A stretch of 64,000 nucleotides of DNA from Methanococcoides sp. LMO-2 (GCF_038432375.1 NZ_JBCAUS010000002.1:1-64000); one strand, 5' to 3'; positions 36,594 through 45,404 are shown, counted from the stretch's first letter. A program made the numbers and translations. Notes: a model not told the origin generated them from the sequence alone.

Positions 36594-37826
36594 TTATCCG
36601 AATTTTTCGACATAGTTCTTGTATGCCCTGATATACTCAGCATGAGGCCAGATCAGGGGTATTGTTACGTATGCCATTCCATCGTTCCATTTAGGATGGT
36701 TTCGCACGTTCTCGATCATGGTGAGCTTGCTGTCCCTGAGGATCTTTGCGTTGGTGTAGTCCTCATGCCAAATCTCAAACCTTTCGATGGTCGAAATATG
36801 CTCAGGTAACTGGTAGTTGTGTGCCATGTCAACCACCCAGCCCAGATACATCTCTGCCATGTCCTGGTCATCGATCTCAACATAGTGGTTTGCAAGCTGG
36901 CAGGTGAAGTGGCACCATGGGCCATATCCTCCGTTGTTCCTGTCCCACATTTCAGGATAGCGGTTCAGGCCGCCAATCTCCTTGTCCCAGAGCTTGTCGT
37001 GTATCCTTCTGACAGTATAGCGATTCTTGATGTCGTGCTGGTCGATGAGCCCGAAGTATGCAGGCGCGTATTCCACAACATCCACATCGATGACGCTTGA
37101 GGCAAAGGCATCATATCCGATAGGGTTGCTGCTTTTCTCTTTTACACGGATGCATTTGATGAATGAACGCCTGCGGGGGCTGTACATGCGGGTAAGGATG
37201 GCCTCCCTGATCTTTTCAGCTTCTGCTTCCCAGGTGGCAACGTCTTCCTCAAGAGCTTGTCCCATCTTTACTGCTGCTTCGATACCTGCACAGCAGGCGG
37301 AGTTGGCGTAGATCTCAAATCCATGTTCGTATGCTGGATACTCATGGATACTGTTCACGGTGTGGATAAGGTCTACCTCTTCGTTCTTGTTCATCAGTAT
37401 GAACTCAACTGCTTTTTTGACAGTTTCCCAGTGCTTTTCCACAAAGGCCCTGTCTGCCATAGATTCAAAGAAGAGTCCTCCTGTTGCTTCGAAGTATTTT
37501 CCCATTGCATAGAGGACCAGTCCGTTTCCGTCGATCTGCAGGTCCTTATAGCTGGCATCATTTCCGTCAACATCATATCTCTGGGAAAATTCACCCAGCG
37601 GTTTTTGGGAATTCAATACAAACTCAAGCCCTCTTCGGGCCTCATCCAGCATTTCGGCATCAATACATCCAAGTATTGCCACCGAGTGGTCCCTGGGGTA
37701 GATGAAAGGATAACGTGTTCCCGGGGGACTTGCATAGAACCCTCCTTTTTCATGCTGGTTGTTTTTCAGGATCTTCACGCTGTTTTCGTATAGTTTTTCA
37801 GCTTCGATCAGATTCAAAGAATTCAC
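36594..37826 (-). CDS. GH15-like (alpha/alpha)6 glycoside hydrolase
   Basis: Resembles family GH15 glucoamylase-type proteins: YASPPGTRYPFIYPRDHSVAI at the start, DLQIDGNGLVLYAMGKYFEATGG, PEMWDRNNGGYGPWCHFTCQLANHY, and a closing IPLIWPHAEYIRAY. At 410 residues it lacks the N-terminal beta-sandwich of full glucoamylases. Its location beside the glucosylglycerate genes suggests it may hydrolyse or turn over a glucoside such as glucosylglycerate; that is inference. The start could be GTG 37826, overlapping the upstream stop, or TTG 37817, which has the better spacing (seven bases) from AAGGAG. Confidence 0.8.
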   Translation of the reverse strand: MNSLNLIEAEKLYENSVKILKNNQHEKGGFYASPPGTRYPFIYPRDHSVAILGCIDAEMLDEARRGLEFVLNSQKPLGEFSQRYDVDGNDASYKDLQIDGNGLVLYAMGKYFEATGGLFFESMADRAFVEKHWETVKKAVEFILMNKNEEVDLIHTVNSIHEYPAYEHGFEIYANSACCAGIEAAVKMGQALEEDVATWEAEAEKIREAILTRMYSPRRRSFIKCIRVKEKSSNPIGYDAFASSVIDVDVVEYAPAYFGLIDQHDIKNRYTVRRIHDKLWDKEIGGLNRYPEMWDRNNGGYGPWCHFTCQLANHYVEIDDQDMAEMYLGWVVDMAHNYQLPEHISTIERFEIWHEDYTNAKILRDSKLTMIENVRNHPKWNDGMAYVTIPLIWPHAEYIRAYKNYVEKFG

Positions 37827-38353
37827 TCCTTTTCAAGGTGGTTTATCTTGCAAACGTAATATCCTTTATCGAGAAATTTGTCAACTTCTTCTTTTGTCAT
37901 ATTTGCCTTTTCAAGGGCTTTCTCATTGTAGACTACATTGTTGGTTCGGGGGCATCTGGATCCGACGTTGAGGAGTTCAACACCTGCCAGTTCACCTCTT
38001 CGTCTTATGTAGCTGTGATGGAGTATACCTGTGACCGTTGTAAGTGCAGGGTATTCCCATCCGTCGTCTGCTTCCATCATCTGCTTGTTAGAAAGATTTA
38101 CAAGCTCAATGAACTGTGAAGGTCTCTCTCCGTACATCTTTATAAAGTCAAGAAGCGTATTCGAGAACGGGCATACTGGTAAATAGTTGACCTCATCTTC
38201 ACGGGCACCTTCAAATCCCGGACCTTCGATCTCAGCCAATTCTTCTCCGATCTCGCGTAACCACTCCAGTGCGTTCTGGGCTCCGTTCTTGTCCACCATT
38301 TTGATAATGCCTATCAAAAAGGCTCTTGAAATCAGATTCTCAATTCTTATCAA
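37823..38353 (-). CDS. Conserved-looking protein of unknown function
   Basis: A 176-residue soluble protein with no recognised family. Notable patterns are NYLPVCPFSNTLLDFI, GWEYPALTTVTGILHHSYI and VGSRCPRTNNVVYNEKALEKA; the two Cys-Pro pairs may be metal or redox related. The start is TTG 38353, supported by GGGGG seven bases before. It is cotranscribed with the GH15-like gene (stop/start overlap) and probably with gpgP (37-base gap), so a link to glucosylglycerate metabolism or its regulation is possible. Confidence 0.75.
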   Translation of the reverse strand: MIRIENLISRAFLIGIIKMVDKNGAQNALEWLREIGEELAEIEGPGFEGAREDEVNYLPVCPFSNTLLDFIKMYGERPSQFIELVNLSNKQMMEADDGWEYPALTTVTGILHHSYIRRRGELAGVELLNVGSRCPRTNNVVYNEKALEKANMTKEEVDKFLDKGYYVCKINHLEKE

Positions 38354-38390
38354 TTCGTTTCCCCCTTACTTAATTATCATCGATTTGCCA

Positions 38391-39206
38391 TTACCTGCCG
38401 ATTATTTCATTGATCGCGTTGCCCCATCCGATGGGTCCGATTCCCTCTACCCGCTTTATCTTTGTATCAGTTATTGAAGGATCGTGCGAGCCTCCAGGTT
38501 TTTGTACAAGGACAGATATGTCCACAGATTCCAGCATTGGAAGGTCGTTTTGGCTGTCACCGAGACCGATGGTGGTAATGTCAGTGAACTGTTGCCTGTA
38601 GATGTCGGTAAGGATCCTGACAGCTTTGCCCTTATCATTGTTCCCGATAATATGCCAGTATCTTCCTCCCCTGGTGTAGTTATATCCTGCAGCACCGATC
38701 AGCTCTTTCATCTTCGAGGCCTTGTTTTCATCCTCGTCGATTATTCTGAACGCTTCATCATAGTCTCGCATTTTAGCAAGCTCTGCAGAGCGAATGTCAA
38801 GTCCGGTGTCCTTGCTGACCTCTTCAGTGGTCATTTTCCCGAAATTGATGATCTCAATGCCGGACCCTTTGCTGATTTCCATGAGTGTATCCTTCAATGC
38901 AGAATAGCCGGTCCCGAGCTCTATGACATCGTAGTTCCCGACCTTGTGGTCGAAATCGATGTCAATGTCAAAATACCCTTCCGGAACGAAGATACCTCCT
39001 CCGTTCTCTGATATGAAGGGATGGTGGCAGTCCAGCTCTTCAACATAAACTTCAAGTTCGGCCCGTGTTTTGCTGGTGCAAAATATGAGTGGTATTCCCT
39101 TTTGCTTTAACAGGTCAATTGCAGGTCTGGCTGCTTCGTATGAATAGCTATCATGGTCTACCAGAGTTCCGTCAAGGTCTGTAAATACGACATATGTCAA
39201 GATCAT
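38391..39206 (-). CDS. gpgP: Glucosyl-3-phosphoglycerate phosphatase (MpgP/GpgP family)
   Basis: HAD-superfamily phosphatase of the MpgP type: nucleophile motif FTDLDGTLVDHD, motif II FCTSKT, cap region (ISENGGGIFVP; TRGGRYWHIIG), and motif IV IGLGDSQNDLPML. It removes the phosphate from glucosyl-3-phosphoglycerate to give the compatible solute glucosylglycerate. The partner synthase is divergently encoded at 39443. The pathway has been characterised in Methanococcoides burtonii. Mannosyl-type activity is possible as these phosphatases are promiscuous. The start may be ATG 39206 or TTG 39200; GGGGG spacing favours the TTG. Confidence 0.9.
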   Translation of the reverse strand: MILTYVVFTDLDGTLVDHDSYSYEAARPAIDLLKQKGIPLIFCTSKTRAELEVYVEELDCHHPFISENGGGIFVPEGYFDIDIDFDHKVGNYDVIELGTGYSALKDTLMEISKGSGIEIINFGKMTTEEVSKDTGLDIRSAELAKMRDYDEAFRIIDEDENKASKMKELIGAAGYNYTRGGRYWHIIGNNDKGKAVRILTDIYRQQFTDITTIGLGDSQNDLPMLESVDISVLVQKPGGSHDPSITDTKIKRVEGIGPIGWGNAINEIIGR

Positions 39207-39309
39207 TCCCCCGCCGGCATTTAAAAAATATGTGACCCGCTGTTAAAATTTTAGGGAGCCGCTGCCGGTTTTACATTTCCCTTTCGTATAAAAGTTTATA
39301 TTGAATGTT

Positions 39310-39319
39310 CTATATATAG
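39310..39319 (+). promoter_or_regulatory. TATA box of gpgS, with a long leader
   Basis: CTATATATAG predicts transcription near 39340 and an untranslated leader of about 100 bases before ATG 39443, much longer than for other genes here. The leader contains GCATGC and GGGGGC/GCCGGGC elements that could pair. A long leader in an osmolyte gene may be regulatory. Confidence 0.45.
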
Positions 39320-39442
39320 GTATTCAGACTTATCATACAACGGGAATGGGGTAATGCATCGACAGTTGGGGGCATGCATTTCTTTGTCTGTTTGCCGGGC
39401 TATGAGCACTTTGTAGACCTATCAACGCTATCGGGGAGTTAG

Positions 39443-40672
39443 ATGGATTTTTATCAGGAATACATTACAACAATTCATGATTTCAGTATTGATAAAGAAA
39501 GGCTCATCAAGAGGATCAACGAACTTAAGGGTCGCAGACCTGCATCACTTGTGATTCCTATTTTGTATGAGGAAGTTAACAATCCTCCTCTTAAGAATAT
39601 AATTTCCAATCTTAATGAGGGTACGTGCGTTAATCAGGTTGTCGTTGCCCTTGCTGCTGAAAATGCAGAACAGTATATTCACGTGGTCGAATTTTTCAAG
39701 GAATTGAATGTACCTCACATTGTGGTCTGGTGTGACGGTCCAAGGATCCAGCATATCTTATTCACTATGAAAAAGATGGGAATTGACCTGACGTCCTATA
39801 AGGGTAAAGGAAAAGATGTCTGGATAGCTACTGGAATAGCAACTATTGACTCATATGCGATTGCCTATCACGATGCTGATATTGTAACTTATTCAAAGGA
39901 TTTCCCTGCAAAACTCCTTTATCCTGTTGTTGAACCTGAACTCAACTTTTTCTTCAACAAGGGATATTATGCCAGGATCAATATGGAAAATAAGACCATG
40001 CATGGTCGTGTTTTCAGGCTTTTCATCCGTCCTTTGCTCGATACTATGCAAATGGATTCCAAAGCGGATATCCTGAGATATCTTCTTGCTTTCCGATACA
40101 CCCTTGCAGGTGAATTCGCCATGACAAGCGACCTTGCGATGAACATACGCATCCCGGCTGACTGGGGTCTTGAGGTCGGGCTTCTTGCAGAGGTCTACAG
40201 GAACACGACAACTAAAAAGGTGTGCCAGACAGATCTTGGTTATTACGACCACAAGCATCAGGATGTAGGTTCCAACAGATCAGAAGGGCTTTGCAAAATG
40301 GTCGGTGATATTTTCACGACCTTTATGAGGATCGCAACGGAATCTACTGATAATAAAATTTCACCTTCTTATCTGCATGGCATCCACGTAAAGTACAAAC
40401 GTCTCGGACAGGACCTGATAAGAAGGTATCATGCTGATGCCCTCTGTAATGGCCTTTGCTATAACAGGCACGAGGAAGAATTGTATGTTGACATGTTCGC
40501 ACGTGTGATCAGGAGAGCAGGCGAGGATTACCTTGAGCATCCTTCAGACGTACTCATGCCTGACTGGACACGTGCCCTCTCAGCCATGCCGGACCTTCGT
40601 GAGCAGTTATATGAGGCCTGTGTTGCTGATGAAAAGGAATATTGCAGTGGACCAGTAAAAGGGGATGACTGA
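39443..40672 (+). CDS. gpgS: Glucosyl-3-phosphoglycerate synthase, GT81
   Basis: Family GT-A glycosyltransferase making glucosyl-3-phosphoglycerate from an NDP-glucose and 3-phosphoglycerate. N-terminal half: PASLVIPILYEEVNNPPL and NQVVVALAAENAEQYIHV. The metal-binding DxD-like motif is AYHDADIVTY. A further conserved part is EVGLLAEVYRNT with YDHKHQDVGSN. Length 409 fits GpgS. GGGGAG lies before the ATG. It is divergent from gpgP with a shared 236-base promoter region, so both should respond to salt or nitrogen stress. Confidence 0.92.
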   Translation: MDFYQEYITTIHDFSIDKERLIKRINELKGRRPASLVIPILYEEVNNPPLKNIISNLNEGTCVNQVVVALAAENAEQYIHVVEFFKELNVPHIVVWCDGPRIQHILFTMKKMGIDLTSYKGKGKDVWIATGIATIDSYAIAYHDADIVTYSKDFPAKLLYPVVEPELNFFFNKGYYARINMENKTMHGRVFRLFIRPLLDTMQMDSKADILRYLLAFRYTLAGEFAMTSDLAMNIRIPADWGLEVGLLAEVYRNTTTKKVCQTDLGYYDHKHQDVGSNRSEGLCKMVGDIFTTFMRIATESTDNKISPSYLHGIHVKYKRLGQDLIRRYHADALCNGLCYNRHEEELYVDMFARVIRRAGEDYLEHPSDVLMPDWTRALSAMPDLREQLYEACVADEKEYCSGPVKGDD

Positions 40673-40849
40673 CCGGATATTCCATCGCATGCAGGTATAA
40701 CTGCATTTTCATTTTTACTTTTTTGATGGACTGGATGGCATCGATCCTGAATTTCTTTATCGATTGCATGTGCAATAAGTTACCCTTAAATAAAACTCAG
40801 GAACATATCAACTAAAAACGTAAGAACTCAGGATCAGGAGCCAATTAGA

Positions 40850-42025
40850 ATGACCCATTTATCTACCTCTTCATCATTATCCCAAAGGTCTGTGAATATC
40901 CCTCCCTTCTATGTCATGGAAGTGCTTGAAAGCGCCCAGAAACTGGAAGCATCCGGCAGGGATATCGTCCATCTTGAGATCGGGGAACCGGACTTCCCAA
41001 CAGCACCACATATCTGTGATGCAGCAAACCGGTCCCTTGCATCCTGCAACACCCGCTATACCCACAGCCAGGGTCTGCCTGAGCTGAGAAGTGCGATAGT
41101 GGACGATTACAACAACCGATTCGGTCTCGATCTGGTTCCCGAGCAGGTGCTTGTGACATCTGGAACAAGCCCTGCATTGATGCTGACCTTCATGGCATTG
41201 CTTGACCAGGGTGATAAATGTCTCCTGCCAAACCCGCATTATGCCTGCTACCCTAACTTTGTCAGCGCTCTTGGATGCCGATCGAACTTTGCATACACAT
41301 CCGAAGAGAATGGCTTTGGCCTGACACCGGAACTTGTGTCCGAGAACCTTGACGCAGAGACCAGTGCAATCCTCATCAACAGTCCCTCAAATCCCACGGG
41401 CTACGTAATGTCATCAAAGGAGATGCAGGGAATAGCAGAAATAGCAGGATCGGAAGGTAATATACCTATAATTTCGGATGAGATCTACCAGGGTCTTATC
41501 TATGGCGGAAAAGACCACAGTATTCTGGAATATACTGACAATGCCTTTGTCCTTAATGGATTCTCCAAGAAGTACTGTATGACTGGCTGGCGGCTTGGAT
41601 ACCTTATCGCACCCCTCGATTGCATGAGGGTGCTGCAAAAGCTCCAGCAGAACTTCTTCATCTGTGCTAACAGCTTCGTTCAGGAAGCCGGGATCGCTGC
41701 ACTTCGTGGACCTCAGGACCATGTTGACAAAATGGTGGAGACGTATGACGAACGCAGAAGGTACATGCTGAAGAGACTGAAAGGCATCGGTTTCAGGGTG
41801 GGGTATGAACCAATGGGAGCTTTCTATGTGCTTGCTGATGCCAGTGAGTTCGGAAACGATTCCCTTGAACTTAGCCGCACAATTCTTAATGAAGCAGGTG
41901 TGGCTGTCACGCCGGGAATTGATTTTGGAGATGGTGCTGAAGGTTATATCAGGTTCTCGTATGCGAACAATATCGAGAACATTGAGGAAGGTATGAAGAG
42001 GCTTGATGGTTTTCTGAATGGTTGA
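40850..42025 (+). CDS. Class I aminotransferase (aspartate/aromatic type)
   Basis: PLP fold type I enzyme of 391 residues: IGEPDFPTAPHI substrate-binding start, TSGTSPALMLTF, NSPSNPTGYVM, SDEIYQGLIY, Schiff-base Lys in GFSKKYCMTGWRLGY, and the carboxylate-binding Arg in YIRFSYANN. Most like AspC/AraT-type subgroup I-gamma transaminases; the substrate may be aspartate, an aromatic or a branched-chain amino acid. AGGAG precedes the ATG. It stands alone. Confidence 0.93.
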   Translation: MTHLSTSSSLSQRSVNIPPFYVMEVLESAQKLEASGRDIVHLEIGEPDFPTAPHICDAANRSLASCNTRYTHSQGLPELRSAIVDDYNNRFGLDLVPEQVLVTSGTSPALMLTFMALLDQGDKCLLPNPHYACYPNFVSALGCRSNFAYTSEENGFGLTPELVSENLDAETSAILINSPSNPTGYVMSSKEMQGIAEIAGSEGNIPIISDEIYQGLIYGGKDHSILEYTDNAFVLNGFSKKYCMTGWRLGYLIAPLDCMRVLQKLQQNFFICANSFVQEAGIAALRGPQDHVDKMVETYDERRRYMLKRLKGIGFRVGYEPMGAFYVLADASEFGNDSLELSRTILNEAGVAVTPGIDFGDGAEGYIRFSYANNIENIEEGMKRLDGFLNG

Positions 42026-42129
42026 TCTTCTGAAGGTTTAATAATTAACTTGAATTTAGTTGCAAAAACGGTTCCTGACAAAAATTAGAAATGTGATGCA
42101 TTAATATTTCTTTTTACAGAGGTGTGTGA

Positions 42130-42765
42130 GTGGAGAAAGAAACCAGCCCTTCAATAAACGTATCAAAAAATGGACCATATATTGTGAAAGACCTTAAGAC
42201 ACTCAGGAATTCAAAGGGTGTTTTCATCGAGGTAAAACCTGTTATTGCACTTTGCAGATGTGGTGGGTCGGGGAATATGCCATTTTGTGATGGGACGCAT
42301 TTAAAGAACGATTTTTCCGGGGAAAAAGAAAAAGACCGTATTCCCGATAGGGTTGATACTTACGTTGGGAAACATATTACCATTCATCGTAACAGGGACG
42401 TGTGTTCTCACGTAGGGCATTGTGTTCGTAATCTACCTTCTGTTTTCAAAAAGGGTGAAGAGCCCTGGGCAGACCCGGATGCTGCAGATCCCGAAGAGAT
42501 AGCAGAACTGATCAGGACCTGTCCTTCTGGTGCGTTGAGTTATACTGTTAATGGAAAATTGTATAAGGATTATTCACATGGCCCGGAAATTTTTGTCCTG
42601 AAGGATGGACCTTACAATGTTACCGGAGTCACGCTTGATGACCCTGATGGTTCAGTACCTGAAACCCAGGACCATTATGCTCTCTGCAGATGCGGTAAAT
42701 CCCGAAATAAACCATTCTGTGACGGCCGGCACTCCAGTGCTGAATTTAAGGACAGGAAGAATTGA
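42130..42765 (+). CDS. Double-CDGSH iron-sulfur protein with central divergent-ferredoxin domain
   Basis: Three parts are visible. The first is a CDGSH domain with cluster ligands C42, C44, C53 and H57 (CRCGGSGNMPFCDGTH). The middle is a Fer4_19-type domain (DVCSHVGHCVRNLPSVFK ... RTCPSGALSYTVNG). The second CDGSH has ligands C186, C188, C197 and H201 (CRCGKSRNKPFCDGRH). CDGSH proteins carry labile 2Fe-2S clusters used in electron or cluster transfer. The start is GTG 42130. It converges on a small ferredoxin gene, which may be its redox partner. Confidence 0.92.
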   Translation: MEKETSPSINVSKNGPYIVKDLKTLRNSKGVFIEVKPVIALCRCGGSGNMPFCDGTHLKNDFSGEKEKDRIPDRVDTYVGKHITIHRNRDVCSHVGHCVRNLPSVFKKGEEPWADPDAADPEEIAELIRTCPSGALSYTVNGKLYKDYSHGPEIFVLKDGPYNVTGVTLDDPDGSVPETQDHYALCRCGKSRNKPFCDGRHSSAEFKDRKN

Positions 42766-42839
42766 AGCAACAGGCAGAACAGGAACTGGAAACGAAACTA
42801 TTGAATATAAAAAATAGAAAATAAATGGAATAAACCTTC

Positions 42840-43016
42840 TTATTCCATTGAAATTGCTTCGGATGGACAGGAGTCCACACATATACCACATTCAGTGCAT
42901 GCGTCAGCATCTACTACAGCGATGTTGTCGCCGTCCATTGAAATTGCTTCAGCTGGGCAATCATCTACACATACTCCGCATCCTACACATTCGTCCCTGT
43001 TAATTACAGCTACCAT
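42840..43016 (-). CDS. Small 2[4Fe-4S] ferredoxin
   Basis: A 58-residue ferredoxin. The first cluster motif is [12 protein letters not shown] and the second [12 protein letters not shown], each followed by AEAISMD/SEAISME, so the protein is an evident tandem repeat. It is a low-potential electron carrier of the type that serves methanogenesis enzymes. GGAG lies nine bases before ATG 43016. It is convergent with the CDGSH gene, with only 75 bases between stops. Confidence 0.95.
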   Translation of the reverse strand: MVAVINRDECVGCGVCVDDCPAEAISMDGDNIAVVDADACTECGICVDSCPSEAISME

Positions 43017-43488
43017 TATTATTTTCTCCTATTAAAGTTGGTTGAACTTGCATTAGTTGCAAATTTTACAATATACACATTAAGTGATGTTCGATAAAAA
43101 TGTATCGAGTATCAAGGCAAAGTTTGCTCAATACCATGCTTATGAAGATCAGGGACACAAGGGTAAAATTTGGCAAGAAGCTCATTGAGGTAAACGTCTT
43201 TAATCAGAGAATTATCATGATGATTTATGCAGGAGCATTTGATCAAAGAAATAGTCGATTGCTAAATAGATTACGGCAAATCTTAAATAAAACCTAATCC
43301 ATTTCGCTTTACAATGCTAAATTCTATCACTGACTACAATGTATTCAATTTACCTGTATCTGTAGTAGTGGTAGCTTTAGTAGCTTGAGCAAGAAAAAGA
43401 AACTTTCTGGCTCAAGTGGTTGTTTTTTGGTTATTATACTGATTAGTGTACCTCATGCCAGTTTGGTTTCTTTCTAAGGAGTTTAAAT
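43017..43488. other. Intergenic region with hairpin, no convincing gene
   Basis: These 472 bases hold the ferredoxin promoter, a TATA-like CTTAAATAAAA at 43281-43291, a terminator-like hairpin at 43384-43416, and a second TATA-like TTATTATACT (43431-43440) that best fits the downstream synthase-like gene. A 65-codon frame at 43100-43297 was not accepted as coding. Confidence 0.5.
43384..43426 (+). terminator. Terminator-like hairpin before acetolactate-synthase-like gene
   Basis: CTTGAGC (43384-43390) pairs with GCTCAAG (43410-43416) and the interior AGAAA/TTTCT can extend it; GGTTGTTTTTT follows. It lies upstream of the likely promoter of the next gene, so it would end some transcript coming from the left, perhaps an unannotated RNA starting near 43312. 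Alternatively it acts as an attenuator if transcription begins further upstream. Confidence 0.5.
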
Positions 43489-45246
43489 ATGGAAGAAATG
43501 AACGGAGCAGAAGTTCTGATTAAATGCCTGGAAGACCTTGGTGTCAAACATATCTTTGGTTATACGGGAGCAGCAATACTTCCAGTGTTTCACGCTCTCA
43601 GACAGAGTGATATTGAGATAATTGTTAATTCCAATGAGCAGTCATCAGCATTTAGCGCAGCTGGTTATTCAAGGTCGAGCGATCAAGTCGGCATAGCTAT
43701 GGTCACATCCGGACCTGCTATAACTAATACACTTACAAGTGTTGCTGATGCGTATAGTGATAGCATTCCTCTACTTGTATTTGCAGGTCAGGTCCCTGAG
43801 CACAAGATAGGAACCGATTCCTTTCAGCATATTAATGTCAAAGGTATTTTCGGAGATGTAACAAAGAAGGTCATACAACTGTCCAACGATGATGACATCG
43901 AATCCATAGTCAAGGATGCCTATTACTTTGCAAGATCTGGAAAACCCGGTCCTGTTGTCATAGATTTCCCTCTTGACAAACAGCAGAAGGTCCATTGTTA
44001 CCAGAACATGGATGTCACAAAGTTCAGGGATAGTTATCATGACGACAGACATCTGAGTGAGAAACAATGCGAGGACTTTTTTAAACTGCTCCTCAATTCC
44101 AAAAGACCATTGCTCTATCTTGGAGGTGGACTGAACTCAGAGCATGGAAAGCAGACCATCAGGGAATTCAATGACCTTTTCGGGATACCTTCTGTCAATA
44201 CACTCATGGCAAAAGGCACCGTTGATGAAAGGGATGATCTGAACCTGGGAATGCTGGGGATGTTCGGTACACCATATGCGAACATGCTTATCCAGGAGAA
44301 CGATTTCTTTTTCGCGATCGGTGTTAGATGGGATGACAGGGTTGCGGAAAAGGTAGGATTTGCAATCGGGGCTGACATCGCCTATATCAATATTGACCCT
44401 GAGAAAATGCATCAGATAAAGATCGAACGTGAACCTAAATTCACATTCATAGGAGATGCTGCAACAGCTATCGATGACCTGCTTAACTATGCCAGGAATC
44501 ACAAAATCTGCCTCGATATTCAGGAGTGGCAGAAGCGTGCAGCGTACCTGAAAAGATCATGGCCACTAGATCACAATCGGGAATCTGAATGTATGCAATC
44601 TGCCGAAGTAATGGCAAATCTTGCAGATTATGTTGATGAAAATACAAAGATAGCTACAGGTGTAGGCAACCACCAGATGCTTGCAGCACAGTACCTTCCT
44701 ATGCAAATGGCAAAGTCTTTCATGACTTCCGGCTCCTTTGGAACAATGGGTTTTTGCCTGCCCACAGCGATCGGTATCCATTATGCGAACCCTTATTCAA
44801 GAGTTCTGGCTATCGATGGTGACGGCAGCCTTCGAATGAATCTTGGAGAGTTGCATACCATTGCATCATTGGAACTGCCGATCAAGATACTTATGCTGAA
44901 CAACAATAGCGATGGAATGGTCCAGAACTTGCAAGACACAGAATATGAAGGTGTTCGCATAGGGACACAAAGACCAAAAGATGTTAATTTTGCAGATATT
45001 GCAAGTTCATTTGGCTTTACTTACGCAGAGAGGATAAGCAATAAAAATGATCTAAAAAAGAGCATTGAAGAATTCATGAATGCAGAAGGACCTTGTTTCC
45101 TGGAAGTTTGTACAGATCGGGAAGAGATCCTGTATCCGAAGGTCCCAGCAGGAGAATCTTATAAGGATATGATCCTGGGGCCATACATAAAACATGTTCC
45201 TGAAAACAAGTCTTCTCAGTTCCTTCCATCTCAGCATACTTCCTGA
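43489..45246 (+). CDS. Divergent acetolactate-synthase-like TPP enzyme
   Basis: Full three-domain TPP enzyme of 585 residues related to IlvB. The activating Glu is kept (NSNEQSSAFSAAGYSR) and the TPP/Mg motif is GDGSLRMN through MLNNNSDGM. Hallmarks differ from the true IlvB at 16678: GYTGAAILPV replaces [17 protein letters not shown] replaces TSGPGATN, and AEGYAR has become AAGYSR. No small subunit gene is adjacent. It may be a ketoacid decarboxylase or carboligase with a different substrate. GGAG lies seven bases before ATG. Monocistronic, with a terminator at 45270. Confidence 0.88.
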   Translation: MEEMNGAEVLIKCLEDLGVKHIFGYTGAAILPVFHALRQSDIEIIVNSNEQSSAFSAAGYSRSSDQVGIAMVTSGPAITNTLTSVADAYSDSIPLLVFAGQVPEHKIGTDSFQHINVKGIFGDVTKKVIQLSNDDDIESIVKDAYYFARSGKPGPVVIDFPLDKQQKVHCYQNMDVTKFRDSYHDDRHLSEKQCEDFFKLLLNSKRPLLYLGGGLNSEHGKQTIREFNDLFGIPSVNTLMAKGTVDERDDLNLGMLGMFGTPYANMLIQENDFFFAIGVRWDDRVAEKVGFAIGADIAYINIDPEKMHQIKIEREPKFTFIGDAATAIDDLLNYARNHKICLDIQEWQKRAAYLKRSWPLDHNRESECMQSAEVMANLADYVDENTKIATGVGNHQMLAAQYLPMQMAKSFMTSGSFGTMGFCLPTAIGIHYANPYSRVLAIDGDGSLRMNLGELHTIASLELPIKILMLNNNSDGMVQNLQDTEYEGVRIGTQRPKDVNFADIASSFGFTYAERISNKNDLKKSIEEFMNAEGPCFLEVCTDREEILYPKVPAGESYKDMILGPYIKHVPENKSSQFLPSQHTS

Positions 45247-45269
45247 GGAATGAAGTTATTCTGGGTTAA

Positions 45270-45305
45270 GGGGATTGGTTGGCTCTTTCCAATCTCCTGC
45301 TTTTT
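45270..45305 (+). terminator. Intrinsic-type terminator
   Basis: GGGGATTGG (45270-45278) pairs with CCAATCTCC (45289-45297) with one G-U, followed by TGCTTTTT. It lies 24 bases after the stop of the synthase-like gene. Confidence 0.7.
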
Positions 45306-45404
45306 GTATTATTTAGCACAATGTTTCCGGAAGGGAAAAGAGAATCCATGATAAAAAAGACATTTAGCACAGCATCACTTCGACTAAATTCTGGTAATAT
45401 GTGT

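Noticed and set aside
43100-43297. 65-codon ORF between ferredoxin and synthase-like gene
   Set aside because: No ribosome site, no recognisable fold, AT-driven composition (many K, N, I, R) and location in promoter DNA; likely chance.
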